The notes below the pieces were generated by a model, which worked only from the letters and a program-made list of their open reading frames with translations, did not search any database and had not been told where the DNA came from. A program made the position numbers and the translations under genes. Positions 22,187-33,700 of a stretch of DNA of 64,000 nucleotides are shown in pieces. Source of the DNA: Plasmodium malariae (Eukaryota > Apicomplexa > Aconoidasida > Haemosporida > Plasmodiidae); contig NC_041786.1 in the NCBI RefSeq assembly GCF_900090045.1, forward strand, positions 2,846,501 to 2,910,500. The letters are read 5' to 3'. Positions within the stretch are counted from its first letter, which is position 1, and each line of letters begins with the position of its first letter.

Positions 22187-24399
22187 ATGGTAATAAAATA
22201 AAGAGTTTTCGTACGTTTAAAAATATGAATAAAAAGTCGTTTTGTAATTCGTGAACGTTTGTTGATTTTTATGTTAGTGTGCTGTATTACATGACGCTGC
22301 ATTTTTTCTTCTATAGTCATTTATTGAAATGCGCTCCTGATAAAAAAATATAAAAACATGTATATGCATATATATATATATATTATAGACATTTAAATGG
22401 ATACGTTTACGTGAACATCTTAAAAGAAATGCATTTACGCGCTTTTTTCGTAAACATTTTTTACCATTTTTATTGAAGCTGATGTAATTATTCGCTTAGT
22501 ATTACTTCTTAAAATGTTTAAAAAAAAAAATTAACAATTCTATATTACTCTAAAATTGTGCATAGAAATGATGACGCAGTAAAAACACCACCTTTCTACC
22601 AATTCCGAATCGACATTTAATTTATGCATTAAATATATATATGTACATGCTTGCAAATTTTTTACATATATACACATATATACATATATATAAATATTAT
22701 CTTTTCGTGAGCTTTAAAAAATATACGTTTTTATTTTTATATTCATTTTTACTTTTATTTCCGTCAAATTGTATAATTTACATATATATATAAATTTATC
22801 TTATATGAGTAAAAAACATATAACTTAAGTAACTGATTATAGTAAATTATTTTATGATAGCAAAAAAGTATAATAACATTTGATTAGTTTACAATGGTAC
22901 TGAAAAATTTAAATCTTTGAGTTAAATTTTTATATTTTTTCAAATCAGTATGTATTTTACATTTGTAACCTCATTTTAAGCTTTACATTGTAAATACATT
23001 TTCGTATTCTGCTCGGGCAATTATTCATTGCAAACGTTACATATATGTGTATCTACGTATATATATATATATATATATATACATATGTAACTGTATATAT
23101 GTGCGCATACATGTTCATATACGTATTTGCATATTTTCGTGTTTGTATATATTTATATATATGTATATATACATATATCGCAAAAGAACTATCTATGGAT
23201 GGTTAAACTTTTAATTACATATAATATATAATCTCTGCATGTACTTTAAATATGCTTACTTAAAACATAATTTTTTGACTTTCTATGTTCAGGCATCAAG
23301 CGCAGACTATAAGAATGCACCTCTTAATCTACCAATAGATGTTGCTAAAGAATTAACAACAACAGCAAAGAAACTTGTTGAAGCAGGAAAGGGAATTTTA
23401 GCAGCTGATGAATCTACCCAAACAATTAAGAAGCGATTTGATAACATACAAATAGAAAACACTGTTGAAAATAGAGCTAGCTATAGAGACTTATTATTCG
23501 GTGCCAAGGGATTAGGTAAATTTATATCAGGTGCGATTTTGTTTGAAGAAACCTTATTTCAAAAAAATGAAGCGGGAGTTCCATTAGTAAATTTATTACA
23601 TAATGAAGGAATAATACCAGGAATAAAAGTTGATAAAGGTTTAGTATCCATTCCATGTACAGATGATGAAAAATCAACACAAGGATTAGATGGGTTAGCA
23701 GATAGATGTAAAGAATATTATAAAGGTGGAGCAAGGTTTGCTAAATGGAGAGCTGTTTTAGTAATTGACACTGCAAAAGGAAAGCCTACTGATTTATCTA
23801 TTAAGGAAACGGCATGGGGGTTAGCTAGATATGCATCTATATGCCAACAAAATAGACTTGTACCCATAGTTGAACCTGAGATATTAGCTGATGGTCCACA
23901 TTCAATAGAAGTATGTGCTACTGTAACACAAAAAGTTTTAGCATGTGTTTTTAAGGCGTTAAATGAACATGGTGTATTATTAGAAGGAGCATTATTAAAA
24001 CCAAATATGGTAACAGCAGGATATGATTGTACTGAAAAAACGAATACAAAAGATATTGGCTTTTTTACAGTACAATCATTAAGGAGGACAGTACCACCAG
24101 CATTACCAGGAGTTGTATTTTTATCTGGAGGACAATCAGAAGAAGAAGCATCTGTTAATTTAAATTCCATTAATGCTTTAGGACCTCACCCATGGGCTTT
24201 AACCTTTTCCTATGGTAGAGCATTACAAGCCTCGGTTTTAAATGCATGGAAAGGAAAAAAAGAAAATGTTGCAAAAGCAAGGGAAGTTCTATTAAAAAGG
24301 GCTGAAGCTAACTCCTTGGCTACATATGGAAAATACAAAGGAGGTGCAGGTGATGCCAGTGCTGGTGCGTCACTTTACGAAAAGAAATATGTCTACTAA
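22187..24399 (+). CDS. FBPA: Fructose-1,6-bisphosphate aldolase (class I)
   Basis: Glycolytic enzyme cleaving fructose-1,6-bisphosphate through a Schiff base. The body exon is 23293-24399 after the acceptor TATGTTCAG. It starts at ASSADYKNAP, equivalent to residue 2 of the 369-aa P. falciparum enzyme, so the first coding exon must be ATG alone. Two upstream sites give ATG|GT: 22187-22189 (ATG|GTAATA, used here, intron 1103 nt) and 22893-22895 (ATG|GTACTG, intron 397 nt). Another at about 23197 is also possible, and all give the same 369-aa protein. GKGILAADES, the Schiff-base lysine in GALLKPNMV (Lys237), FLSGGQSEEEA and the C-terminal YEKKYVY with catalytic Tyr are present. In this genus aldolase is also proposed to bridge actin and TRAP-family adhesins. 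Identity is certain; the first exon is inferred. Confidence 0.95.
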
Positions 24400-26092
24400 T
24401 ATGCAGACTTTTTAAAGCGGTGCTAATATTGCTAACGTATTTGTAAATTAACAAAAGAGAGAAGAAAATTGAAAAAAAGAAAAAAAAAAACAATTGAACG
24501 AATGAATTAATGAATGAATAAATGACAGGAAAGTAAATACGTAGCAATATGATAAAATGTGATAATTTGAAATGTAACATAATGACGTAATAGGCAAATA
24601 TTTTCTCTTATATTTGTACCACAGAATGTATATATATATTATTACATATGCAACAAACGTCCACACCGTCTTCATCCTCATCCTCATATGTATATATATA
24701 CGTACTTAAGTATTGATCTTACGTACGTGCTCATTATTCGAGAATTCTGTGTATTTTTATATATGTCCCCTTTTAATAATTAAAGCGTGTTATTAAAATG
24801 CATTTAATCTTTTTATAGTTAGAGAATATATTTGGACTAGTACCAAACAAAGGTATATACATGTGCATATATTTTATTCTATATCGAGTGTTCTTTTTAC
24901 AAACCTGTAAAACTATGCTGTAAATCCTTCTAAATATTAATTAAAAAGGAAGTTTAAAAAAAAAAAAAAAAAAAAAAGTAGTATAATATAATGATGATTT
25001 ACATATATATTCTTATATAATTTTTTATATAATTCATGTCGCCCTGTTTTTAAGTACAACTGCAAATTTTAAGTTAATTTAATTTTATAATTTTTTAATT
25101 TGATGAAATATTATTGTAATATACATATTTTGGTCAACCTAATTTCGCATTCTTCTACAAAAAAATTTATTTTGAAATTTATGGAAAAGTAAAAGTTACA
25201 AAAAAAAAAAAAAAAAAAGAAAAGGAAAATTAAAATTAAAACAGCTTGTTCTGTATAATAAACATTTAAGATTTTTTGCACGCGTGGTTATATTTTCCGT
25301 GCACACGTATATACATACATATGTTGCAATTTTCACAAGCAACTATGCAATTTACACAATTCATCCTTTTAATTTATCCTAATGTATGCGTTAACAAAAT
25401 ATATTTTTAATGATTATAACAAATATATGTATATAACTGTAGCACAACAAAAAAAGGAAAAAGGTATATGATTAAAAACAGTCATAGGAGTGAGCTCATT
25501 TGAGGGCTATTATTTTTTTTTTTTTTTGAAGGAATTCTTAGATTGTGGTAAAAAATAATAGCATTCACTATTTCTATCTTTTAAATGAAAATAACGTAAC
25601 TGTAAAGTGTAAATTTTAAAATGTAAAATATTATATAGTATTAAAAAACATGTATAGAGTACGAAATGTATGATGTACGAAATGTATGATGTACGAAATG
25701 TATGATGTACGAAATGTATGCTGTACGAAATGTATGCTGTACGAAATGTATGCTGTACGAAATGTATGCTGTACGAAATGTATGCTGTACGAAATGTATG
25801 CTGTACGAAATGTATGCTGTACGAAATGTATGCTGTACGAAATGTATGCTGTACGAAATGTATGCTGTACGAAATGTATGCTGTACGAAATGTATGCTGT
25901 ACGAAATGTATGCTGTACGAAATGTATGCTGTACGAAATGTATGCTGTACGAAATGTATGCTGTACGAAATGTATGCTGTACGAAATGTATGCTGTACGA
26001 AATGTATGCTGTGCGAAATGTCTGTAAAAGGATGTTAAAAAAATATCACATATAAATAATTTACAAATTTGAATATATATAATTAAAAAATG
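24400..26092. other. Spacer between aldolase and a convergent gene, with 16-bp minisatellite
   Basis: Aldolase 3' UTR and flank, poly(A) runs at 24956-24977 and 25200-25218, poly(T) at 25511-25526, then the large minisatellite. No gene seen. Confidence 0.55.
25668..26022. repeat. 16-bp minisatellite GTACGAAATGTATGCT, about 22 copies
   Basis: Nearly perfect tandem array. The first four copies carry ATGATGTACGA in place of ATGCTGTACGA, and the last carries GTGCGA. All three plus-strand frames are open because 16 bp cycles through them, so the three ~110-aa frames here are artefacts. Confidence 0.92.
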
Positions 26093-27059
26093 TTACCTTA
26101 AGATACAGCCAAACCAGCTAGGAATAAGGACCCTCTGGTATTCTCTAAAAACTAGTTTGCTGAAAATGTGTAATAGGTTATGCACATATTACAAAGATGA
26201 AAAGAAGTAAAAATGAACAAAAAAAAAAAAAAAGAATGTACACACAAAAATCTAATGAAATCCAATAAAACTGTTCTAACTTAAACGATGAAGCTATAAA
26301 GCCTGAGAGCATTGACGATACTATGGTATTTTCTATGTTTTTATTTAACTGCCAACATGATAAGGTGCAAAAACCTGAGGAAAAAAAAAAAAATAATAAA
26401 ATAGATGAAGAGTTATTTTTAACTACATATTATTTCCTTAAATGCGAGCATGTTCTACAAGAGAACGAAAAAAATCTTACAAACTGCTACACATTATTAT
26501 TTAAGTACTTTCCAACAAAAGCTGCTTATAAGCATATGTAGGTGCACGCATACATAAATATATATATACACTGTACACAAATTTATGCCCATTTGGAAAT
26601 ACAAAATTTACATATTCCATGGGGTTGTATATTTTTTTTAAGAAATATAGTACATGTCCAGAAGGATAGTCTAAAGGCGACGAAGTTCGATACTTGTATA
26701 TTTTTTTTCAAGTTTAATAGCTTAGAGAATTGGAGAAACTTTAAAATATTTTGATAATTCTGATTATAACTATTGACGTATAAGAACATCTTATTTAAAC
26801 TTGTTTTTTTATGATTATATAAAATATTTTTCATTAAAAAAAATGAGTTCTTACAATTGTTATTATTCGTTTTTGAAGAGACATTTGTTTTTATATAATG
26901 AAATATGATATTATCATTTTTATGTAAATAAAACTTTTTATTTATTTCATGTCGAAAAACGTAACCAATTATAAAACCATTTAGGTACATACGGAGGGTA
27001 TAAATTGATACAATATTCTTACATTTTATATTATTATCTGCACTCATAATATCATTCAT
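26093..27059 (-). CDS. Tim17/TMEM135-like small membrane protein, three exons
   Basis: Exons 27059-26612, 26374-26242 and 26159-26093 join in phase (ATAT|GTAAAT, TTTTCCTCAG|GT, TGTGT|GTACAT, ACATTTTCAG|C) to a 215-aa protein. Exon 1 starts at a true ATG (MNDIMSADNNIK), is Asn/Lys-rich and has hydrophobic stretches MYLNGFIIGYVF and FRLSFWTCTIF. Exons 2 and 3 carry NTIVSSMLSGFIASSF, FYWISLDFC and FREYQRVLIPSWFGCIL. The SGFIASSF helix followed by a short helix and an 'L-I-P' turn recalls the Tim17/PMP24/TMEM135 group, which suggests a mitochondrial or organellar membrane location. That family call is tentative. The agreement of three phases and the single final stop make the gene itself credible. 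Plus-strand frames at 26323-26754 are its shadow. Confidence 0.6.
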
Positions 27060-27578
27060 TTTTATTTTTGTTTATTTTTATTCTATATGGAAAGTCATAA
27101 AATCAACATAAAGATAGGAAGTTGATTTTATACGTTAGCTTTTTAGTCCCATTAGGGATAACATATGAGAACTGTGAAAAAACTGAATAAAAAATGCGAA
27201 GAAAAATAGTCAAATGTACAAGCATATATATATTATATGTATATATGTATATGTAAATGGCTCAAGTTTTACAAGAATTAAGCTTACACCTTCACACTTT
27301 CACAAGTTCAAGCTTTTATTTATATATGTATGAATATGAACGCAATTATATATATATGTATATATATATACGATATCGACATGCTGAAAATAACTAAATA
27401 ATTTTTTTTTTATTTTTATTTTATATTTTGCTCCATATCATTTTGACATTATTGAGGTGTTTTATATTGTGGAAAAAAAAAAAAAAAAAAGGCATATATT
27501 TGTTTAACATATTTAGCACTTTTTACCCTTTTATTTTAACGACATACTTTTTTTTTCTTTTTTTTTTTTACATTATTT
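27060..27578. other. Short spacer between two minus-strand genes
   Basis: AT-rich with poly(A) at 27475-27490; presumed promoter of the 26093-27059 gene. Nothing else seen. Confidence 0.5.
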
Positions 27579-28149
27579 CTACATAATGATCTTTTTAATA
27601 TTTTCAATTTTCGTTTCCAAATTTTTGATACAACACAAATTTTTATTTCTATCAGCCATTAAAATATCTGATTGATTTTTGATATCTTCATTTTTTTCAT
27701 TTATTATATTAATTTTTTTAAGGATATTATTTTTGATGTTTTCAAGATGATTGTATGACTTTTTTTTTTCGCTATTTAAAAATTCAGTAATTATCACTTT
27801 CTTTTCGTTGAATAATTTATCATAGAAAGAATCTTTTAAATCGTTATTATTCGAGGGGTTTTCAATAGTCTCAAAAGACATCTTATATAAAATTTTTTCA
27901 AGTTCATCTATCTGTGTATATTTTTTTGGCAAAAAAAAAAAGAAATAAGAATTAAATGAAATATTATACTTTAAGATGTACACGTGTAATATAAACTTAT
28001 TTTAGTTATAAAAGATAGTTATATTTTGATTTATTCATAGGAAAAAAAAAGGAGAAACTCAATGATTGGAAGAATTTTTGCAATTTTTTTTTTTTTAAAG
28101 TATATACTTTCGTTTTTAAGCCAACTGGTTCCGAATTTTTGTCCATCAT
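27579..28149 (-). CDS. Small coiled-coil protein, two exons
   Basis: Exon 1 (28149-28108) reads MMDKNSEPVGLKTK and ends AAA|GTATAT. Exon 2 (27911-27579) starts after ATATACACAG and continues IDELEKILYKMSFETIENP to a TAG. Total 124 aa, both exons in phase 0. Exon 2 is Lys/Glu/Asn/Ile-rich with heptad-like spacing (LENIKNNILKKINIINEKN, LETKIENIKKI), so most of the protein should be a coiled coil. Such small coiled coils in this genus include kinetochore and centriolar-plaque subunits, but no family motif is visible. The open frame upstream of exon 2 begins with GTG and is intron. Exon 1 lies opposite the open frame of the plus-strand model at 28120-28777, so one of the two may need revision. 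Confidence 0.6.
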
Positions 28150-28777
28150 TTTCTTAAAAATATTTGTAAAAGGGTAAAAAGAAAATTACTGAAGCTACTT
28201 GTAAAGGATAATTTGGTGCAATTCTGCGGATTTGTCAGTGTTAATAGTGTTATAAAAATAGCGCTTATGTGTGTACTTATATATGCATATACACATGCGT
28301 TAGTAATATTGTTATTTTGTCCTTCTCCCCATACCCTCAATCTTTTACAGTTTTACGTTGGCATACGTGAATTTGTAATTGTATATGATGTTAACAAAAT
28401 AGCGGATAAAGAAATGCTACACAGATAGATAGGTATACATACACAATTATTTTTATTTTATATTTTTTTTTAAAAAAAAAAAAAGAGTATTTATAATAAT
28501 GTCTAATTTTGTATAAATTTGTGCAATCGGGTATAATTTTTTTTTTTTTTTTTTTTTTTTTCTTGAGCAAAAGAACACTAGAGATTTTAGACATTAATTT
28601 CTTTCATTTTGAAGTTTTATACAGTCACATACAAAAAGTGTAAAAAAATTCTTTCTTTATATTTCTTTGTAGGCATTTAATGGAAGCATAATATTACACT
28701 CACATCTAATTTCTGAAAAAGTGATGAAAAGAAAAATCAAAGTTTCTTCAGTAGATGGAAGATCATGTATTTCATAA
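28120..28777 (+). CDS. Incomplete small multi-exon gene, possibly RNase P/MRP p29-like
   Basis: A partial model without a start codon. Open frame 28120-28272 reads KLLKLLVKDNLVQFCGFVSV and ends ATGTGT|GTACTT. Exon 28351-28389 (after CAATCTTTTACAG) reads FYVGIREFVIVYD, with three in-phase donors (after 28374, 28380 or 28389). Exon 28673-28777 (after TTTCTTTGTAG) reads AFNGSIILHSHLISEKVMKR, then KIKVSSVDGRSCIS, to TAA. The last exon is convincing: strong acceptor, purine-rich, isolated in non-coding DNA. The order 'GFVSV...EFVIVYD...G..I..HS.LI..K..KRK' loosely resembles Rpp29/Pop4, but this is a weak inference. If ATG 28267 is the start, the protein would be only about 49 aa. Confidence 0.4.
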
Positions 28778-30739
28778 ATGAGATCATATCAATGCATAAA
28801 AATAGAAAAAAAATCTACACGTTATGAATATTGCAAACATTGCTCATACTGCGAACGTAGTATATGTATAAAACATACGTATTTCCTCTTGTATAATGAT
28901 AAATTTAAAATAAACTCTTTGCATACTTTGTTTTGGTTTTGGTAAGCTTATGTTAAATATATGAATGTTCACAAAATCGTTCCATCAGACCAATGCTAAG
29001 AGCATAATGGCTAAGAGAATTTAAACTTAATAAAATATGCTCTTAAAACTTTTTATTTTTTTAAAATGTGTTAAAGTATTATTAACAATAAATTTACTTA
29101 GCCATAATTAGTGCTTCAAAATTGATTTATATATATATATATATATATGTAATTATACACACATATATGTATATACATATACATATGTATACTTGTGCAT
29201 GGATATATGTATATGCACATATATCCATGCATAACCTTTTGTATGTGCATCTTCATACATTTCTACCATTGTGTAAACTTATTTTTAAAATAACATGCGT
29301 TATTAGATATAACAGATGTAAAGGAAAAATAAGTAACTTTGAAAAAGTATACCATATGTATGTATATATATTATATATATATATTTATCTGCATATATAC
29401 ATGAAGTATCTATATTATTTGATTTATTTTTCCCTTTTTAAATTCATATTGAAAGAAATATTTAATTTGCATAAATTCCACTATTCCAGCATTGCGTCAT
29501 TACATTATTGCGTCATTAAATTATTGCGTTATTACATTATTGCGTCATTAAATTATTGCGTTATTACATTATTGCGTTATTACATTATTGCGTTATTACA
29601 TTATTGCGTTATTACATTATTATGTTATTACATTATTGCGTTATTACATTATTGCGTTATTACATTATTATGTTATTACATTATTGCGTTATTACATTAT
29701 TGCGTTATTACATTATTGCGTTATTACTTTATTACGTTGTTGCATTATTGCATTATTACTTTATTACGTTGTTGCATTATTGCATTATTACTTTTTTGCA
29801 TTGTCGCATTTTTCTTTTTTTTTCCTTTTTTTTCCTTTTTTTTGTTTTATTTTTGGTGCGTACTTCTTCACAGTTGACAATAAAATTATTACACAAAATC
29901 AACTAAAAATATAATGGGTAAATGAGCTAAAAAGTATATTTTTTTTTATAATTTTTTTAAGTTATGACTTTATAGAATTTAGTAGAGGTGTAAAATGTTA
30001 CGAAAATTTTAATAATTGTTTGTGAAAAAATATAATTAATTTATTTTTTTTTTTTATTTTTTTTTTTTTTTTGACAATCACTATTTGTTTCTTAGATTCA
30101 CACAAACCGTTTTTTTCATCTAGAATAAAAAAAATAGATGAAAAAAAAAAAAGAATTTAAAAGATTATCAAATTCGAAAGTGAAATATTATAGGGAAATT
30201 AAAAAGAAAAAAAAAAGGGGGAAAACGGGAAAAGGGAAAATAGGAAAAATAGCAAATGGAACAATAACAAATGATAAAATAACGAAAGATAAAATAACAC
30301 AAAGAAAAATAACACTAAGAAAAATAACAAAAAGATAAAAAAACAAAACAAAACAAAACAGTATTATAATAGAAGCGTAGTAAAATCAAAAATAAACGAG
30401 ATATATAACAACAGAAAGGTGTAAGAAGAAAGCATAAGAACCAATATTATAGAGAAATTCACTTTTAAAAGAAGAAAAGCAAATTATAATAAAATAAAAT
30501 TTTAAAATGTGCTAGAAATGTTGAAAAGATGACATTCCAAAAAAAGGGCGTATAAAAATAGGGCAAGTATAAAAAAAGGGTGGATCTTCAATTAAACAAA
30601 ATATAATTCAAGATTAAGAATAAGAAAAAAAGGTTGAAATATTATTGTAGTATGCAATCGCATATATATATGTGTGAACACACATTTGTATATATATAGT
30701 AAAAGAGTTGCACACAAAAAGTGTAAAAAGAGAAGAAAT
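28778..30739. other. Spacer upstream of eIK1
   Basis: Holds a perfect 10-bp inverted repeat (28997-29006 / 29036-29045), a 16-bp minisatellite, poly(T) tracts near 30042-30072 and a purine-rich stretch at 30125-30340 whose 66-codon Lys-rich frame I treat as low complexity. The right end is the eIK1 5' flank. Confidence 0.5.
29486..29800. repeat. 16-bp minisatellite GCGTTATTACATTATT
   Basis: About 19 copies with GCGTCATTAAATTATT variants at the left and ATGTTATT or ACGTTGTTGCATTATT variants inside and at the right. Three overlapping plus frames are open only because the unit lacks in-phase stops. Confidence 0.88.
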
Positions 30740-33700
30740 ATGGAACAAGAAAAAATGATAAATCGAGACAAGACCTCCTTTTCTGAGGAAAATATCTTGA
30801 ATGACATACACTATTTGACTATGATGAAAAATATTAATATAGATATTATTCAGGAGGGGTAATTAAAAAAAAAAAAAAAAAAATACCATGACTATACGTA
30901 AAGGTGCTTACGTTAAGTGGAAAAGTGCATGTACACCATTGCATATAAGCATATGTCTACTATCAGATACACGTTATTGCTGCCATGCTTACACCTATAC
31001 ACTTTTTTTGTTTATGCTCATGCAGACTACTGAAAAATGCAATAGATGATGATGATACGAACAGCATCCAGTTTCTGGAAGATGATAATTGTTCAAAGAG
31101 TGAATTAACAATACTTAATGCCCGTTTTAAAGTAGAAGAAACAAATTATACTTCTAATAAACATGAACTAAGATATGCAGACATTAACATAACTATAGAT
31201 TTTAATAAAAAACAATTCGCGTACAGCATAGATAATTCTAAAATACATAAATGTTACTATTTAAAAATAACAGTACTTTTAGATTATATTATAGAAGAAG
31301 GGTTGAGCTTTAAAGAGAGTATATTATATTTACACAACTCAATCAATGATAGTAATTCCATGAATTGTGCTTGTTGGGGAAATGACAAAAGTGCAAAAAA
31401 TGATAAAAGCAACAGAAAGAAGCAAGGAGACATAACTGAAAAAAGTGACAAACATGAGAAAAGTGAAAACAATGAAGGTCCATATTTAGAATATAAGCAA
31501 AGCGATAATTCGAAAATTGAACCCTTTGATATAAAGGATGATACAGTACATAAAGGAGTAGATAAGCTAAAGGTTTATATTAATTTGTATGAACAAGGAG
31601 ATATTATATTTTTAGATAAAAAAAAGGAAATGGATGAACTAAGGAGAGTTACATCCCCAACGTACTTCGACGATAACATCATTTTCTTAGATAATGAAAA
31701 TGACAAATTAGGTCAAAACGAATTACTGGAATCAGTTAATTCCAAAATAGAACATAATGTGGTAGTTAAACAAGGGCACACAGACATAGCATTTTTGAAG
31801 GAAGAAGAAGAGAGAAAAAGGAAAGAAAAACGAAAAAGTGAAGAATTGAAAAAAAATCACAAGGATGAACAGAAAGAGGAAAAGGAAGAAAAAGAAGAAA
31901 GAGATGAAAGAGAAAATAATAATTACAACGACGTTAGAGAGGACAAGGATGATGTCTATTACACTGATAAAGATTATGATGACTATATTAACGATAACGA
32001 TGATAAAGACTATATTGATGATTATTATTATAATGACCATGTTGACAATGATGACTACAATATCGACAATATAAAGGAGGAATCAAAAAGTTACAAAAAG
32101 GAAGGATATAATGAAAGAGGTGAAAAAGCGTTTTCCTTAAAAGACGCTGAAGAAATAAGTTTATTTCTTAAAAGCGATTTTAGAAATAACGAATTTGAGA
32201 AAGATAATCCACGAATGAAGGGAAGGGACAGAAAATATGAAGTAGAAGAGGAAAAAAAAAAAAAGGCGTTTACGAAAATTATGAATGAAAATACACCTGT
32301 AACTGTTTTACTGTCTGAAAAAGGAAACGAGGTTTGTAAAGAACTAATTAATAATCATTCTAGATATTATCGAGATTTCAAAGAAGAGAAAGTGTTAGGC
32401 TGCGGTGGGTTTGGTTATGTAATGAAAGTTAAGAATAAAAGATTCGATATTACGTATGCTTTAAAAAAAATAAGGTTAAGTAGTTACAGTAATGGATCTA
32501 CTTTTCTAAATACAAATGATGATGTTATGGATGAAGATGACAATTATATAGTAGAAGAGGCGATAATGTTTTCAAAATTACAACATGAAAATATTGTTAG
32601 GTATTATGATGCATGGATTGAAAAAAATATTGATTTTTACCTATGTAAGGAAATAAAACATTATAGTGAAGAGAATATTAAAAAAACAAAAAAAGAATAC
32701 ATTGATTTTATGGAAGAAATAAAACAAACTTGGAATTGTAAAAAAAGCTATGAAGAAAAATCTAAAGAGAAATATTTATATATATTAATGGAATATTGCC
32801 CAGGAAAAACATTAAGAGAAGCTATAGATTGTGGGTTTATTTATGAAAATGAGAAGCTAATATGGGAATTAATTAAACAGATATTAAAGGGATTATATTT
32901 TATCCATGATATGAAGAAAATGCATAGAGATATTAAACCGTCTAATATATTTTTACAAATAAGTGATGATATTTTAACGGCGAAAATTGGCGATTTTGGA
33001 TTAACAACACAAGTTGGAAACAATAAAATAAACCCATCAGCAGGAACAGTTAATTATATATCACCTGAACAACTTAAAGGTGAATACTTCGATCAAAAGG
33101 CGGACATTTTTTCACTAGGTGTAGTTTTTTTTGAAATGTTTCATAAACCGTTTTCTACAATTATGGAAAGATCCATCGTATTATCAAATTTATTAAAAGG
33201 AATATATCCGGAATATATGCAATCAGAAAGTAAAAGATTTCAGTTTTTGTCAAGTCTGCTAGCCATAAATCCAAAGGAGAGATCTTCTGCATATAAGTTG
33301 CTACACGATTATTTTTTTTTTTCCTTTGAAAAGGATTATACGGAAATTTACAATTTAGTAGAAAAAAAAAGGAATTGTGAAGAAGTGCATACAATAATTA
33401 GTGCATTATTTAATAAATTTGACACTAAGAGAGAAGAAAAAATAATAAAAAAAGAAGACATGTTAACCTTTCAAAGCGCTAAAATGTTTACTGAAGAATC
33501 TGATATTAGGAAAAGTATAAAAAAGAAAATTATAGCATCTTTAAAAAGTAGAGGTGCAATTTTTATAATTACACCTATTGTTTTACGAAATAAATATTAT
33601 ATAAATTTAGAAAATATTTATATTGATGAGTGTAATTGTTCTCAACATTCTTATAAGAAGAAAGAATGTAAAACGACGAATATATATATTAATACAAATA

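Noticed and set aside
20045..23280. Centromere-like AT-extreme block
   Set aside because: AT content is high but interrupted by mixed sequence and lacks a continuous 2-kb near-pure AT core with imperfect tandem repeats as described for Plasmodium centromeres.
25686..26055. Three overlapping ~110-aa Cys/Tyr/Met-rich ORFs on the plus strand
   Set aside because: All are read-throughs of the 16-bp minisatellite, which has no stop in any plus frame; composition is purely the repeat.
26323..26754. Plus-strand ORFs MVFSMFLFNCQHD (72 aa) and a following 70-codon frame
   Set aside because: They lie opposite exons and intron of the minus-strand three-exon gene, whose phases and stop agree; no coherent plus-strand splice model with a start was better.
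29122..29914. Plus-strand ORFs of 251, 116 and 108 aa
   Set aside because: Built from (TA)n and the 16-bp GCGTTATTACATTATT repeat; no conserved or non-repetitive portion.
30138..30338. 66-aa Lys/Thr/Ile-rich plus-strand ORF
   Set aside because: Low-complexity AAAATAAC-type repeats in the eIK1 upstream region; nothing protein-like beyond composition.
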